NCBI GenBank assembly: GCA_002279065.1
Contig: NCKB01000014.1
Span: forward strand, 1-64,000
Direction of reading: 5' to 3'
DNA from: Lysobacterales bacterium 15-68-25
GTDB taxonomy: Bacteria > Pseudomonadota > Gammaproteobacteria > Xanthomonadales > Rhodanobacteraceae
DNA: 64,000 bases
The notes beneath the pieces are model-generated. The model did no database searches. It was not told the origin of the DNA and was given only the letters and a program-made list of their open reading frames with translations. The position numbers were made by a program, and so were the translations under genes. Shown piece after piece: positions 56,566 to 64,000 of the stretch (the first letter of the stretch is position 1; every line of letters begins with the position of its first letter).

Positions 56566-57030
56566 ATGACCCTGCTGTCCCGCCTCACCCTAGCCGCCGG
56601 CCTGCTGCTGATCGCCGGTTCCGCCTTCGCCGCCAACGACACCCCGGTCGGCACCTGGAAGACCATCGACGACGAGACCCACATGGCCAAGTCGATCGTC
56701 GAGATCACCGACCACAACGGCGAGCTCCAGGCGCACATCGTCAAGCTGCTCAACCGCAGCCCCGAAGACATCGCCCGCGATGGCGTCGAGCCGATCTGCA
56801 AGAAGTGCGACGGCGATCGGCACAACCAGCCGATCGAGGGTATGAACATCATGTGGGGCGTGAGCAAGGACGACGACGTGTGGGACGGCGGCAAGATCCT
56901 CGACCCGAAGACCGGCAAGGTCTACAAGGTGCGCCTGAAGATGCTCGACGGCGGCCAGAAGCTCGACGTGCACGGCTACATCGGCTTCGCCCTGATCGGC
57001 CGCTCGCAGGTGTGGGAACGGCAGAACTGA
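56566..57030 (+). CDS. DUF2147 exported protein
   Basis: This 154-residue protein has a signal peptide (LLSRLTLAAGLLLIAGSAFAAN). The mature DUF2147 domain starts with TPVGTWKTIDDETHMAKSIVEI and has ICKKCDG and MNIMWGVSKDDDVWDGGKILDPKTGKVY. This is the classic arrangement of this calycin-like family, whose function is not established. GGGAGGA lies 8 bp before the ATG. It is monocistronic, with a terminator 27 bp after the stop. Confidence 0.88.
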   Translation: MTLLSRLTLAAGLLLIAGSAFAANDTPVGTWKTIDDETHMAKSIVEITDHNGELQAHIVKLLNRSPEDIARDGVEPICKKCDGDRHNQPIEGMNIMWGVSKDDDVWDGGKILDPKTGKVYKVRLKMLDGGQKLDVHGYIGFALIGRSQVWERQN

Positions 57031-57056
57031 CGTTTCCCGCTTCCGCGGAACCCGAA

Positions 57057-57080
57057 GGCCCGCCACCTGGCGGGCCTTTT
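57057..57080 (+). terminator. Rho-independent terminator after the DUF2147 gene
   Basis: A perfect 8-bp stem GGCCCGCC/GGCGGGCC with loop ACCT is followed by TTTT. It insulates the DUF2147 gene from metG. Confidence 0.85.
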
Positions 57081-57121
57081 GTTTGCGGCATGCGCCGGTC
57101 GGAGGGTTTGGACGGCCATGC

Positions 57122-57127
57122 CATAAT
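57122..57127 (+). promoter_or_regulatory. -10 element of metG
   Basis: CATAAT lies 29 bp upstream of the metG ATG, giving a leader of about 22 bases. No -35 consensus is evident. Confidence 0.45.
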
Positions 57128-57156
57128 GTGCGGTCACTTAAGCCAAGCAAGCCGCC

Positions 57157-59256
57157 ATGAGCCGACGCCTCCTCGTCACCAACGCCCTGCCCTACGCCAA
57201 TGGCCCGCTGCACATGGGCCACCTGCTGGGCTACATCCAGGCCGACATCTGGGTGCGGGCGCAGCGCATGGCCGGCAACGAGGCCATCTACGTCTGCGCC
57301 GACGACGCGCACGGCACGCCGATCATGCTGGCGGCGGAAAAGGCCGGGCTGGCGCCGGAGGACTACATCGCCGGCATCCGCGCCGGCCACGAGGCGGACT
57401 TCGCCGCGTTCGGCGTGGACTTCGACCACTACCACACCACCCACTCGGACGAGAACCGCGAACTGGCGACGCTGATCTACACGCGCCTGCGCGACGGCGG
57501 CGCGATCGCCCGCCGCGACATCCAGCAGCTGTTCGATCCGGACAAGCAGATGTTCCTGCCGGACCGCTACATCAAGGGCACCTGCCCGGTGTGCAAGACG
57601 CCCGACCAGTACGGCGACAACTGCGAGAACTGCGGCGCCACCTACGCGCCGACCGACCTGATCAACCCGTACTCGGTGATGTCCGGCGCCACGCCGGTGC
57701 TGCGCGCGTCCGAGCACTACTTCTTCGAGCTGTCCAGGTTCGAGGGCCTGCTGCGCGACTGGTTCGCCGGCAAGTACTCGAACGGCCAGCCGGTAGCCAA
57801 CAGCGGCGTCGCCGCCAAGCTGCGCGAGTGGCTGGACGGTGGGCTGAAGGACTGGGACATCTCGCGCGACGCGCCTTACTTCGGCTTTCCGATCCCCGAC
57901 GCGCCGGGCAAGTTCTTCTACGTCTGGCTGGATGCGCCGGTCGGCTACCTGGCCAGCTTCAAGGCGCTGTGCGAGCGCACCGGCATCGATTTCGACGCCT
58001 ATCTGGGACCGGACAGCGCCGCCGAGCTGCACCACTTCATCGGCAAGGACATCATCAATTTCCACGGCCTGTTCTGGCCGGCGATGCTGCACGGGGCCGG
58101 GTTCCGCGTGCCGACCGCTCTGCACGTCAACGGCTACCTCACCGTCAACGGCGCGAAGATGTCCAAGTCGCGCGGCACCTTCATCCAGGCCCGCACCTAC
58201 CTCGACTCGGGACTGAACCCGGAGTGCCTGCGCTACTACTTCGCCACCATGCTCGACGACGCGCCGGTGGACGTGGACCTCGACCTGAAGGCCTTCGAGG
58301 AGCGCGTCAACTCGCACCTGGTCGGCAAGTGGGTGAACATCGCCAGCCGCACCGCCGGTTTCGTGCACAAGTTCTTCGACGGCCAGCTCGCCGAGCGCTT
58401 CGGTGCCACCGAGGCGGAGCTGTGGAACCGGCTGCTGGAGCACTACGACGGCATCGCCGAACTGTACGACCGCGGCCTGTTCGCCGAGGTCACCCGTCGC
58501 TTCGTGACCATGGCCGACCTGGTCAACGGGCACATCGCCGCCACCGCACCGTGGACGTTGGCCAAGGACGAGTCGCGCCGGCTCGAACTGCACCAGGTCT
58601 GTTCGTTCGCGATCGCCGCGTTCCGCCTGCTCGGCGGCCTGCTCAAGCCGATCGTGCCGGCCACGGTGATGGCCGCCGAGCAGTTCCTCGCCGCGCCGAT
58701 CCTCGACTTCGACAGCGCCCGGACGCCGCTGCACAACCACATCATCGCGCCGTTCGAACCGCTGCTCGGCCGCCTCGATCCCAAACAGATCGAGGCCATG
58801 GTCGAGGCCTCGAAGGAATCCCTGGCCGCTCCCGCGGCGACCGCTCCCACCCCCAGCAAGACCGAAAAGAAGACCATGACCGAAAGCACCGCCACGCCCG
58901 CCACCGACGCTCCGGCCACCGCCCCGACCATCGGCATCGACGATTTCGCCAAGCTCGACCTGCGCGTGGGCAAGGTCACCGTGTGCGAGTTCGTGGAGGG
59001 CTCGGACAAGCTGCTGCGCTTCGAACTGGATGCCGGCCCGCTGGGCACCCGGCAGATCTTCTCCGGCATCCGCGCCGCCTACGGCGAGCCGGAGAAACTG
59101 GTCGGCCGCAACGTGGTGTTCATCGCCAACCTGGCGCCGCGCAAGATGCGCTTCGGCCTGTCCGAGGGGATGATCCTGTCCGCCGGCGACGGCGGCAGCG
59201 ACCTGTTCCTGCTCGACGCCGACCAGGGCGCCAAGCCGGGTGCCACCGTCCGCTGA
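57157..59256 (+). CDS. metG: Methionyl-tRNA synthetase
   Basis: This 699-residue class I synthetase charges tRNA-Met. The HIGH motif is HMGH in [13 protein letters not shown], the zinc knuckle is [18 protein letters not shown], and KMSKS is intact in KMSKSRGTF. An Ala/Thr/Pro-rich linker leads to the C-terminal tRNA-binding/dimerisation domain ([11 protein letters not shown]). The length is usual for the two-domain proteobacterial form. It overlaps the possible rnfB start by 17 bp, and nth follows rnfB. Confidence 0.96.
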   Translation: MSRRLLVTNALPYANGPLHMGHLLGYIQADIWVRAQRMAGNEAIYVCADDAHGTPIMLAAEKAGLAPEDYIAGIRAGHEADFAAFGVDFDHYHTTHSDENRELATLIYTRLRDGGAIARRDIQQLFDPDKQMFLPDRYIKGTCPVCKTPDQYGDNCENCGATYAPTDLINPYSVMSGATPVLRASEHYFFELSRFEGLLRDWFAGKYSNGQPVANSGVAAKLREWLDGGLKDWDISRDAPYFGFPIPDAPGKFFYVWLDAPVGYLASFKALCERTGIDFDAYLGPDSAAELHHFIGKDIINFHGLFWPAMLHGAGFRVPTALHVNGYLTVNGAKMSKSRGTFIQARTYLDSGLNPECLRYYFATMLDDAPVDVDLDLKAFEERVNSHLVGKWVNIASRTAGFVHKFFDGQLAERFGATEAELWNRLLEHYDGIAELYDRGLFAEVTRRFVTMADLVNGHIAATAPWTLAKDESRRLELHQVCSFAIAAFRLLGGLLKPIVPATVMAAEQFLAAPILDFDSARTPLHNHIIAPFEPLLGRLDPKQIEAMVEASKESLAAPAATAPTPSKTEKKTMTESTATPATDAPATAPTIGIDDFAKLDLRVGKVTVCEFVEGSDKLLRFELDAGPLGTRQIFSGIRAAYGEPEKLVGRNVVFIANLAPRKMRFGLSEGMILSAGDGGSDLFLLDADQGAKPGATVR

Positions 59257-59878
59257 CCGTATTGCCGTGGAGACGCTGGCCGAGCGCATCGACGCGATCC
59301 TGCCGCAGACCCAGTGCGAGCAGTGCGGTTTCCACGGCTGTCGCCCCTACGCCGAGGCGATCGCCGCCGGTGAGGCGCCGATCAACCGCTGCCCGCCCGG
59401 CGGCGCGGCCGGCATTGCCCGGCTGGCGGACCTGCTCGGGCAGCCGGTGCTGCCGCTGGACCCGGCCCACGGCGTGGAAAAGCCGCGCACGCTGGCACGC
59501 ATCGTCGAGGCCGACTGCATCGGCTGCACCAAGTGCATCCAGGCCTGTCCGGTCGACGCCATCGTCGGCGCGGCCAAGCTGATGCACACCGTGCTGGCCG
59601 ACGACTGCACCGGCTGCGAGCTATGCGTGCCGGCCTGCCCGGTCGACTGCATCGTGCTCGAACCGATGCCGCAGGACTGGGTGGACGACCCCGCCCGCGC
59701 CGACGCCGCGCGCGCGCATTTCCGGCGTCGCGAGGCACGGCTCGAACGCGAGCGGCTGGCGCAGGAAGCCGAGCTGGCCGCGCGCAAGGCCGCGGTGGAC
59801 GCTGCCGCCTCGCCCGTCAACCCGGTGCTGGCCGCGCTCGCCCGCGCCAGGGCGAAGAAGCAGGGAAATCCCACGTGA
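59240..59878 (+). CDS. rnfB: RnfB-like ferredoxin protein
   Basis: This protein (212 residues from GTG 59240; 203 from GTG 59267) resembles the soluble part of RnfB. An N-terminal cluster region [10 protein letters not shown] is followed by Cys in NRCPPGG, then two 4Fe-4S motifs, [16 protein letters not shown] and [16 protein letters not shown]. The C terminus is charged and helical. The hydrophobic N-terminal anchor of true RnfB is missing, and no rnfA, C, D, E or G is nearby. It is coupled to nth (GTGA overlap). The start remains uncertain. This orphan form beside nth seems frequent in Xanthomonadales. Confidence 0.85.
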   Translation: MPPSADRIAVETLAERIDAILPQTQCEQCGFHGCRPYAEAIAAGEAPINRCPPGGAAGIARLADLLGQPVLPLDPAHGVEKPRTLARIVEADCIGCTKCIQACPVDAIVGAAKLMHTVLADDCTGCELCVPACPVDCIVLEPMPQDWVDDPARADAARAHFRRREARLERERLAQEAELAARKAAVDAAASPVNPVLAALARARAKKQGNPT

Positions 59879-60510
59879 AGCGTGCCGATGTCGTCGAGCT
59901 GTTCACCCGCCTGCGCGAGCTGAACCCCAAGCCCACCACCGAGCTGGACTACTCCACGCCGTTCGAGCTGCTGGTCGCCGTGGTGCTGTCCGCGCAGGCC
60001 ACCGACGTGGGCGTGAACAAGGCCACGCGACGTCTTTATCCGGTCGCCAACACGCCGCAGGCGATCCTCGCGCTGGGCGAGGACAAGCTGAAGACCTTCA
60101 TCTCCACCATCGGCCTGTTCAACGCCAAGGCGAAGAACGTGATCGCGCTGTGCCGGATCCTGGTCGAGGAGCACGATGGCGAGGTGCCGCGCGACCGCGC
60201 GGCGCTCGAGGCGTTGCCCGGCGTGGGACGCAAGACCGCCAACGTGGTGCTCAACACCGCCTTCGGCAAACCGACCATCGCGGTGGACACGCACATCTTC
60301 CGCGTCTCCAACCGCACCGGGCTGGCGCCGGGCAAGGACGTGCGCGCGGTCGAGGACAAGCTGGAAAAGGTGGTCCCGGCCGAGTTCAAGCTCGACGCCC
60401 ACCACTGGCTGATCCTGCATGGCCGCTACGTCTGCAAGGCGCGCAAGCCGAATTGCCCGAACTGCGTGATCCGCGACCTGTGCCGCTACAAGGACAAGAC
60501 GCCGGACTGA
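59875..60510 (+). CDS. nth: Endonuclease III
   Basis: This 211-residue DNA glycosylase/AP lyase removes oxidised pyrimidines. The helix-hairpin-helix [15 protein letters not shown] contains the catalytic Lys, the conserved Asp is in [11 protein letters not shown], and the C-terminal 4Fe-4S loop [17 protein letters not shown] is complete. It starts with GTG overlapping the rnfB stop. Coupling of a ferredoxin-like gene to a glycosylase with an iron-sulfur cluster is suggestive but unproven. Confidence 0.95.
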   Translation: MKRADVVELFTRLRELNPKPTTELDYSTPFELLVAVVLSAQATDVGVNKATRRLYPVANTPQAILALGEDKLKTFISTIGLFNAKAKNVIALCRILVEEHDGEVPRDRAALEALPGVGRKTANVVLNTAFGKPTIAVDTHIFRVSNRTGLAPGKDVRAVEDKLEKVVPAEFKLDAHHWLILHGRYVCKARKPNCPNCVIRDLCRYKDKTPD

Positions 60511-60534
60511 TCCGCGCCGCACGGAAAGTCCCGC

Positions 60535-60611
60535 AGGAGTCCGCTCGCGGGCGATGCGGTTGGTTGTGAAGTCGAATCAGAGCGAAAGGCATCGCCCGCG
60601 AGCGGGCTCCT
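60535..60611. repeat. REP-like long inverted repeat
   Basis: Arms of 23 bp (60535-60557 and 60589-60611) containing CCGCTCGCGGGCGATGC and its complement pair with one mismatch around a 31-base centre. AGGAG/CTCCT ends and the CGCGGGCGAT core match, from memory, dispersed REP-like elements of Xanthomonadales and pseudomonads. The element lies between nth and its terminator. Confidence 0.75.
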
Positions 60612-60643
60612 AACGGGGGCCGGCGCAGGCCGGCACAAAAGCA

Positions 60644-60670
60644 AACGGCGGGCTGCTGCCCGCCGTTTTT
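60644..60670 (+). terminator. Rho-independent terminator after nth
   Basis: A perfect 10-bp stem AACGGCGGGC/GCCCGCCGTT with loop TGCT runs into a T tract (60666-60670). It ends the metG-rnfB-nth transcript. A further hairpin with 9-bp arms at 60712-60720/60722-60730 lies closer to the convergent porin gene, without a clear T tract. Confidence 0.85.
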
Positions 60671-60744
60671 CCGTCCCTGGGTCGAACTCCCTTCCGATAA
60701 CCGGGATGCGACACCGGCATCATGCCGGTGCCGCATAACAGTTT

Positions 60745-62013
60745 TTAGAACGCCACCTGGCCGAAGATGCCGACCTCGTCCGTCTTCACGTTCTGCACGT
60801 GCGGCGGGATCGGGGTGTTCACCGACTTGTCGCCCTTCTCGTGCTTGTACACCGCGGCCAGCTGGAAGCCCTTGGTGATGTCGAACTGCACGCCGGCGTT
60901 GTAGTAGGTGTCCTTCGCCTTCGGGTCGAGCGTCTTGCTCAGCTTGGCGCTGTCGTAGCGGGCGAACAGGGAGACGCCGTCGGCCACCGCCACGCTACCC
61001 CACACCGAGTAGCCATCGGCCTTGTCGGTGGAGATGGAGGTCACGTTGTTCCAGTTCTTGGCCGTGAAGTACTCGGCGCCGAAGCGGTAGTTCTTGTCGG
61101 CGTAGCCCACCAGCAGGTCGGCGCGCGAGGCCGTATTGATGGCCGACGAGCCCTGCAGGTCCTTGCCGCGGTGACCGTTGTAACCACCGATGGCGATGAT
61201 CGCGTTCTCGAACGGCACGAAGCCGACGCGGGCCTCGACGTCCACGCCCTTGGAACGACCCGGGTTCTTGTAGCCGTTGCCGTTGACCACGGACACCGCG
61301 TAGTTGACCGTCTTGCCGCCGAGGTCGCCCATGGCGTGCAGGCCCCAGTCAGCCGAGTTGGCGTAGTGCAGGCGGTCGGTGATGGTGTTCTCGACGTAAC
61401 GGTAGCCGTACACGTTCTCGACGAACGGAATCCACGGCATGTCGGCGGAACCGACGCGCAGCTTGAACGCCGGGTCGAAGCTGCCTTCCACGTAGACCTT
61501 CTTGACGAACAGGCTGGTCTGGCCGATGGCGCTGGCGTAGTTGAAGTCGGTGGTCAGGTTGGCCGACCAGATGTCGTCGAACTTGTGGGTGACCGACAGG
61601 TAGAAGCGCTTCACGTCGAGGCCGGTGCCGCTGGCAGCGGTCTTGCCCGTGTCGCTGTTCTTCTGGCTGATGTTCGAGAAGTCGAAGTACATCTTGCCGC
61701 CGACCGAGGTGTTGTTCACCAGCTTCTCGAGCTTGGCCAGCGACTTGTCGTTGGAGCTGGTGGCCTGCACCTTCTCGATCGCCTGGCCGGTGCTGACGTT
61801 GATCTCCGACTGGGCGTCAGCGCGCTGCTCAAGGTCGTTGAGCTTGGACTGCATGGCGGCGAGCTGGGCCTTCAGGGCCTCGATTTCGGCGTTGGTGGCG
61901 GCCGACGTCTGCTCCGCCTTGGAGGTCTTGGACTTCTGCGCCGGAGCGGCCGACACCAGGCTGGTGAAGCCGAGGCCGGCAGCAATGGCTACCACGAGCA
62001 ACTTGGAACGCAT
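60745..62013 (-). CDS. Outer-membrane porin, probably phosphate-regulated
   Basis: This 422-residue protein has a signal peptide (SKLLVVAIAAGLGFTSLVSAA). An N-terminal coiled-coil segment (NAEIEALKAQLAAMQSKLNDLEQ) precedes a beta-barrel (GKMYFDFSNIS... repeated aromatic strands) ending in VGIFGQVAF with the C-terminal Phe of porins. The coiled coil plus barrel resembles OprO/OprP phosphate-selective porins. It is near pstS and shares a Pho-like box with it, which supports a phosphate role. The ATG at 62013 is chosen over an upstream start. Direct selectivity residues cannot be judged. Confidence 0.8.
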   Translation of the reverse strand: MRSKLLVVAIAAGLGFTSLVSAAPAQKSKTSKAEQTSAATNAEIEALKAQLAAMQSKLNDLEQRADAQSEINVSTGQAIEKVQATSSNDKSLAKLEKLVNNTSVGGKMYFDFSNISQKNSDTGKTAASGTGLDVKRFYLSVTHKFDDIWSANLTTDFNYASAIGQTSLFVKKVYVEGSFDPAFKLRVGSADMPWIPFVENVYGYRYVENTITDRLHYANSADWGLHAMGDLGGKTVNYAVSVVNGNGYKNPGRSKGVDVEARVGFVPFENAIIAIGGYNGHRGKDLQGSSAINTASRADLLVGYADKNYRFGAEYFTAKNWNNVTSISTDKADGYSVWGSVAVADGVSLFARYDSAKLSKTLDPKAKDTYYNAGVQFDITKGFQLAAVYKHEKGDKSVNTPIPPHVQNVKTDEVGIFGQVAF

Positions 62014-62117
62014 GGGAAATCTCCGCTGGATGGATAACGCCACCTCGACCGCGCCCCTGGAAAATCCGTGGTCGGCGAAGCAGGACGTTAAAAGTTTGCG
62101 GGTGCCCCTTTGCAGTC

Positions 62118-62136
62118 ATGTTGACGGAATGTGACA
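62118..62136 (-). promoter_or_regulatory. Pho-like box upstream of the porin
   Basis: The minus strand reads TGTCACAT-N5-CAACAT. ACAT recurs at an 11-bp spacing, as in PhoB direct repeats. The same pattern precedes pstS. TTTTAA around 62088-62093 on the minus strand may be the -10. Confidence 0.55.
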
Positions 62137-62211
62137 AAACGAAGTCAGTGACCCCGATCCCGTCATTTTTCCGCGCACCCGCCGGTCACCGGACGGTCGC
62201 CGCACGGCTGA

Positions 62212-62223
62212 TATGCTTGCCGG
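62212..62223 (+). promoter_or_regulatory. -10 element placed for a leaderless rnt transcript
   Basis: TATGCT (62212-62217) is followed by TGCCGG and then the rnt ATG at 62224. No ribosome binding site is present. Confidence 0.55.
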
Positions 62224-62883
62224 ATGGACGACCTCAACAAGAGCCTGGCCACACGCATGGCCGACCGCTTCCGCGGCTTCCTTCCGGTCATCGTGGACGT
62301 GGAAACCGGTGGATTCGACGCCGAACGCGACGCCCTGCTGGAAATCGCCGCCGTCAGCCTGACCATGGATACGGAAGGCTACCTGCACCCCCTGCCGGCC
62401 GTTTCGGCCCACGTCGAGCCCTTTCCGGGTGCCAACCTGGACCCGCGCGCCCTGGAAGTAACCGGCATCGACCCGGACAACCCGCTGCGCGGCGCCCTGC
62501 CCGAGCGCCACGCGCTTGACCACATCTTCAGCGAGGTGCGCCAGGCCATGCGGCACCACCACTGCCAGCGCGCCGTGCTGGTCGGGCACAACGCCGCCTT
62601 CGACCTGGGCTTCCTGAATGCCGCGGTGCGCCGGGTCGGGCACAAGCGCAACCCGTTCCACCCCTTCAGTTGTTTCGACACGGCCACCCTGAGCGGCCTG
62701 GCCTTCGGCCAGACCGTGCTGAGCAAGGCGGTACTGGCGGCCGGACATGGCTTCGACAGCCGCGAGGCGCACTCGGCGGTCTACGATGCCGAGCGGACCG
62801 CCGAACTGTTCTGCGGCATCATCAACCGCTGGCGCCGGCTGGAAACCTTCGAGCGCGAACACATCGGCGAGGGCGTGCTGTGA
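62224..62883 (+). CDS. rnt: Ribonuclease T
   Basis: This 219-residue DEDD-family 3'-5' exonuclease trims tRNA and other stable RNA ends. The catalytic residues are Asp25 and Glu27 (VDVETGG), Asp127 (HNAAFD), His183 and Asp188 (HSAVYDAE). The length is normal. The gene stands between the divergent porin and pstS and probably has its own promoter directly before the ATG. RNase T rather than the epsilon subunit is supported by the extended N terminus and the [11 protein letters not shown] block. Confidence 0.95.
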   Translation: MDDLNKSLATRMADRFRGFLPVIVDVETGGFDAERDALLEIAAVSLTMDTEGYLHPLPAVSAHVEPFPGANLDPRALEVTGIDPDNPLRGALPERHALDHIFSEVRQAMRHHHCQRAVLVGHNAAFDLGFLNAAVRRVGHKRNPFHPFSCFDTATLSGLAFGQTVLSKAVLAAGHGFDSREAHSAVYDAERTAELFCGIINRWRRLETFEREHIGEGVL

Positions 62884-62899
62884 CGCCTCGATGACAGGC

Positions 62900-62918
62900 T
62901 GTCACATGGATGCAACAT
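62900..62918 (+). promoter_or_regulatory. Pho-like box upstream of pstS
   Basis: TGTCACAT-N5-CAACAT matches the element before the porin. ACAT occurs at 62904 and 62915 (11 bp apart), with a related ACAC at 62937 (22 bp further). TGTAAT at 62949-62954 is a possible -10 about 9 bp after the last repeat, as expected for PhoB-activated promoters. Confidence 0.6.
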
Positions 62919-63004
62919 TGATCTCATTTCATTGCAACACGTCCCCCCTGTAATGGGGAAAGGACGGGCTTTCCTCCCGTGTCTTTCCTCCTCAAGGAGC
63001 TACC

Positions 63005-64000
63005 GTGTTGACCTCGACCAAATCCCGCATTGCCCTGATCGCCGCTGCCTCGCTGTTCAGCGTCGCTGCCGCGCAGGCCACCGACATCACCGGTGCCGGT
63101 TCCAGCTTCGTCTACCCGGTCCTGACCAAGTGGTCGGCCGCCTACGCCGAGAAGACCGGCAACCAGCTCAACTACCAGTCGGTCGGTTCGGGCGCGGGCA
63201 TCGCCCAGATCAAGGCCGGCACCATCGATTTCGGCGCGTCCGACGCCCCGCTGAGCGGCGAGGACCTGAAGAAGTTCGGCCTGGGCCAGTTCCCGCTGGT
63301 CGTCGGCGGCATCGTGCCGGTGGTCAACATCAACGGCATCCAGGCTGACCAGATCAAGCTCGACGGCCCGACGCTGGCCGAGATCTTCATGGGCAAGATC
63401 ACCAACTGGAACGATCCGAAGATCGCCGCCCTGAACGCGGGCCTGCAGCTGCCGGCCGGCAAGATCACCGTCGTGCACCGCTCGGACGGTTCGGGCACCA
63501 CCTACAACTTCACCAACTTCCTGAGCAAGGTCAGCCCGGCCTGGGCCGCGCAGGTCAAGTTCGGTACCTCCGTCGACTGGCCGACCGGCGTGGGCGGCAA
63601 GGGCAACGAGGGCGTGTCGCAGTACGTGCGCCAGATCAAGGGTTCGATCGGCTACGTCGAGTACGCCTACGCGCTGAAGAACAAGATCAGCTGGGTCGAC
63701 ATGAAGAACGCCGCCGGTGAAGTGGTCAAGCCGAGCGCCGACACCTTTGCCGCCGCCGCCGCGACCGCGGACTGGGCGAACGCCAAGGACTTCAACCTGA
63801 TCATGACCAACGCTCCGGGCAAGACCGCGTGGCCGATCACCGCCACCACCTGGGCGATCATGTACAAGCAGCCGAAGAATGCCGAGCACACCAAGGTGGC
63901 GTTCGACTTCTTCAAGTGGTCCTACGAGAACGGCCAGCCGATGGCCGCCTCGCTCGACTACGTCGCACTGCCGCCGTCCCTGGTCAAGCAGATCGAAGCC
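63005..64000 (+). CDS. pstS: Phosphate ABC transporter substrate-binding protein (partial)
   Basis: 332 codons are present and the frame is still open at the window edge. A GTG start at 63005 has AAGGAG about 7 bp upstream. A signal peptide (KSRIALIAAASLFSVAAAQA) precedes the periplasmic phosphate-binding protein. TGAGSSFVYPVLTKW, SVGSGAGIAQ and HRSDGSGTTYNF are the phosphate-contact loops. The protein delivers phosphate to PstCAB, which probably follow to the right. The upstream Pho-like box supports control by PhoB. Only the extreme C terminus is missing. Confidence 0.95.
   Translation, partial: MLTSTKSRIALIAAASLFSVAAAQATDITGAGSSFVYPVLTKWSAAYAEKTGNQLNYQSVGSGAGIAQIKAGTIDFGASDAPLSGEDLKKFGLGQFPLVVGGIVPVVNINGIQADQIKLDGPTLAEIFMGKITNWNDPKIAALNAGLQLPAGKITVVHRSDGSGTTYNFTNFLSKVSPAWAAQVKFGTSVDWPTGVGGKGNEGVSQYVRQIKGSIGYVEYAYALKNKISWVDMKNAAGEVVKPSADTFAAAAATADWANAKDFNLIMTNAPGKTAWPITATTWAIMYKQPKNAEHTKVAFDFFKWSYENGQPMAASLDYVALPPSLVKQIEA

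Noticed and set aside
56590-59289. Minus-strand frame of 899 codons opposite the DUF2147 gene and metG
   Set aside because: It is antisense to these genes with a shadow composition (Val/Gln/His/Arg-rich repeats).
56463-59582. Plus-strand frame of 1039 codons across the DUF2147 gene, metG and rnfB
   Set aside because: It is a second reading frame of three clear genes, Arg/Pro-rich and without motifs.
60712-60730. Terminator of the porin gene
   Set aside because: The 9-bp arms are good, but no T run follows in the porin direction, so only a hairpin can be claimed.

Overview
The window is GC-rich, densely coded DNA from a gammaproteobacterium of the order Xanthomonadales (Lysobacterales), most likely Rhodanobacteraceae (Rhodanobacter, Dyella, Luteibacter or a relative). 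This placement is inferred from gene content and order, such as asd-fimV-truA-trpF followed by trpBA-accD and metG-rnfB-nth, from the ribosomal protein bTHX, and from the repeat families. It looks like ordinary chromosome. I see no insertion sequence, prophage, CRISPR array, rRNA or tRNA gene. The high GC content creates many very long open shadow frames; these were discarded. Layout, 0-12 kb: a three-hairpin dispersed repeat at the left edge, a YnfM-like MFS transporter, and a CpxA/CpxR system divergent from a CpxP-like protein with a perfect CpxR box between them. Then come two small lipoproteins, an ABC exporter (ATPase, permease, HlyD adaptor) and hutF. 11-20 kb: a GNAT-nitrilase fusion, a ClC transporter and hutI; then bTHX, a MerC-family membrane protein behind a Zur-like operator, zur, gltX and two exported proteins. 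20-36 kb: a glycosyltransferase/PAP2 pair; a convergent intergenic region with a duplicated unit bracketed by DnaA-box-like sequences; accD-trpA-trpB with a divergent TrpI-like regulator; then cupin, trpF, truA, fimV, a small coiled-coil protein, asd, a 2-hydroxyacid dehydrogenase, aroC and prmB. 36-46 kb: psd, a LysM lytic transglycosylase, a YjgR-type ATPase, a membrane protein and greB in one overlapping run, an OmpA-like protein, a peroxiredoxin, a DUF3025 protein and rimO. 46-54 kb: a same-strand run of two dienelactone-hydrolase paralogues, a HIT protein, pxpB-pxpC-pxpA, the DUF969/DUF979 transporter pair and pcp. Together these form a complete route for releasing, importing and opening 5-oxoproline. 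53-64 kb: a lipoprotein, dcd, a flavin reductase, mrp, a DUF2147 protein, metG-rnfB-nth, a REP-like inverted repeat, a porin, rnt, and pstS, which runs off the right edge. Regulatory sequence is unusually readable here. There is a CpxR box, a Zur-like box, a LysR-type dyad at trpI/trpB, and a shared 19-bp Pho-like element before both the porin and pstS. Four genes have a -10 hexamer exactly 6 bp before the ATG, suggesting leaderless transcripts. Operons are tightly packed, with many 4-bp stop/start overlaps.
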